Below the pieces are notes generated by a model that was given only the letters and a program-made list of their open reading frames with translations, did no database searches and was not told the DNA's origin. The translations under genes were made by a program, and so were the position numbers. From Bacillota bacterium (GTDB taxonomy: Bacteria; Bacillota; Limnochordia; Darwinibacteriales; DTU012), in assembly GCA_012521805.1 (NCBI GenBank), contig JAAYLQ010000109.1, forward strand, positions 1 to 6,035: 6,035 bases of DNA. Direction: 5' to 3'. This document shows positions 5,389 to 6,035 of the stretch, piece after piece. The first letter of the stretch is position 1. Each line of letters starts with the position of its first letter.

Positions 5389-6033
5389 GTGGATAGAACT
5401 AGATACTTTGCAGTTATTTTAATTTTCCTGGGAGCTGCAGGATTGATTATCAACTTGGATCTATTTTCCTTTTCCCGCGGCCTAATGAAGCTGCTGGCAT
5501 TAACGATTGCGGCCTTATCTCTCTACCAACTTTACGATTCGCTATCTAGATATCAGCGTGGACATAACTCAAATCTCTTTGAGATCATGGTTTATTCTAT
5601 CATTTCTTTAATCTGTTTAGCGTTTGCTTTCAGGGGATCGTTGTTAATCTCCTACTGGAACATGATTTGGCCGATCGGTTTAATAGTTCTCGGGATAATC
5701 ACTTATCTCTACTTAAAGGAAAACCCGGAGGTTATGGATTACGTCCTGTTGCGCAAATCACCTTATGACGCCAGTAATGGTTTAACCAGCTGGGAACCAA
5801 AAAATCCAATCGTTAGAGCACTTATTGCAATCATTGTTACAGTATTTACTTTAGGTATTGTATTCTTCACTATATTTGGTGCAGTAACGCCAATATTAGC
5901 AGTAGTGTTTTTGATTGTTGGTGGTGTTCTGTTTTTTACCCTAGGGATAACATTTCTTGCGGTTATAATCCCCCTTGCAATTATTCTATCGCCAGTAATC
6001 TTTATAATTTGGCTGCTGTCATTGATTTTCTAG
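5389..6033 (+). CDS. Polytopic membrane protein of unknown function, LiaI/LiaF-TM-like N-terminal half
   Basis: 214 aa from the favoured GTG start (217 aa if the ATG at 5380 is used), ending at TAG 6031-6033. I do not recognise a named family. Numbering from 5380, hydrophobic segments lie at about 9-27, 35-53, 67-84, 92-112, 146-166, 168-190 and 191-215, separated by a polar region at about 113-145. The pattern FAVILIFLGAAGLIINLDLF and the segment YWNMIWPIGLIVLGI resemble the repeated GlllIllG..ll.n / fWPlilI..G units of DUF5668/LiaF-TM-type proteins, which are often tied to cell-envelope stress in Firmicutes. This is a resemblance, not an assignment. The last 70 residues are almost wholly hydrophobic. 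There is no catalytic motif or lipobox. It has its own promoter and follows the lgt operon in the same direction. Further genes of its unit, if any, lie beyond the window. Confidence 0.8.
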   Translation: MDRTRYFAVILIFLGAAGLIINLDLFSFSRGLMKLLALTIAALSLYQLYDSLSRYQRGHNSNLFEIMVYSIISLICLAFAFRGSLLISYWNMIWPIGLIVLGIITYLYLKENPEVMDYVLLRKSPYDASNGLTSWEPKNPIVRALIAIIVTVFTLGIVFFTIFGAVTPILAVVFLIVGGVLFFTLGITFLAVIIPLAIILSPVIFIIWLLSLIF

Positions 6034-6035
6034 AC

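Overview
The window looks like a chromosomal segment of a low-to-moderate-GC anaerobic Firmicute, most likely of the Clostridia/Limnochordia type. The evidence is the tail of a superoxide reductase (an anaerobe's oxygen-defence enzyme), strong GAGG/GGAGG-type ribosome binding sites, frequent GTG starts, a MurG of the subtype I associate with staphylococci and bacilli, and a clostridial-type lysine 2,3-aminomutase. The genus cannot be named from sequence alone. No mobile element, CRISPR array, tRNA or rRNA is visible.

Layout. (1) Positions 2-82 (+) hold the last 26 codons of a superoxide reductase/desulfoferrodoxin. (2) A perfect 12-bp hairpin at 98-129 separates it from the convergent murG (115-1188, minus); its right arm also encodes the last four codons of murG. 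(3) A 95-bp divergent intergenic region (1189-1283) carries a candidate murG promoter and an 11-bp palindrome. (4) A tight four-gene plus-strand operon runs from 1284 to 5244: an HTH-metallo-beta-lactamase-fold fusion, an ATP-grasp-like protein, a lysine 2,3-aminomutase and lgt. Its junctions are an 8-nt overlap, a 6-nt gap and a 3-nt gap. A 12-bp terminator-like hairpin follows (5249-5275). (5) After an intergenic region with small repeats and a good sigma-A-type promoter comes a separately transcribed polytopic membrane protein (start about 5389, stop 6031-6033).

How the genes may work together. murG (lipid II synthesis) and lgt (lipoprotein lipidation) are envelope housekeeping genes, and both act on lipid substrates at the cytoplasmic membrane. 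Between them lie three genes that form the interesting part: a possible HTH-containing hydrolase, a probable ATP-dependent carboxylate-amine ligase-like protein of unknown substrate, and an aminomutase whose visible active-site residues match those of genuine lysine 2,3-aminomutase. The tempting but unproven reading is that the aminomutase makes beta-lysine and the ATP-grasp protein conjugates it to something, perhaps an envelope component or a small-molecule acceptor, with the hydrolase acting on or sensing a product. No sequence evidence identifies the acceptor.
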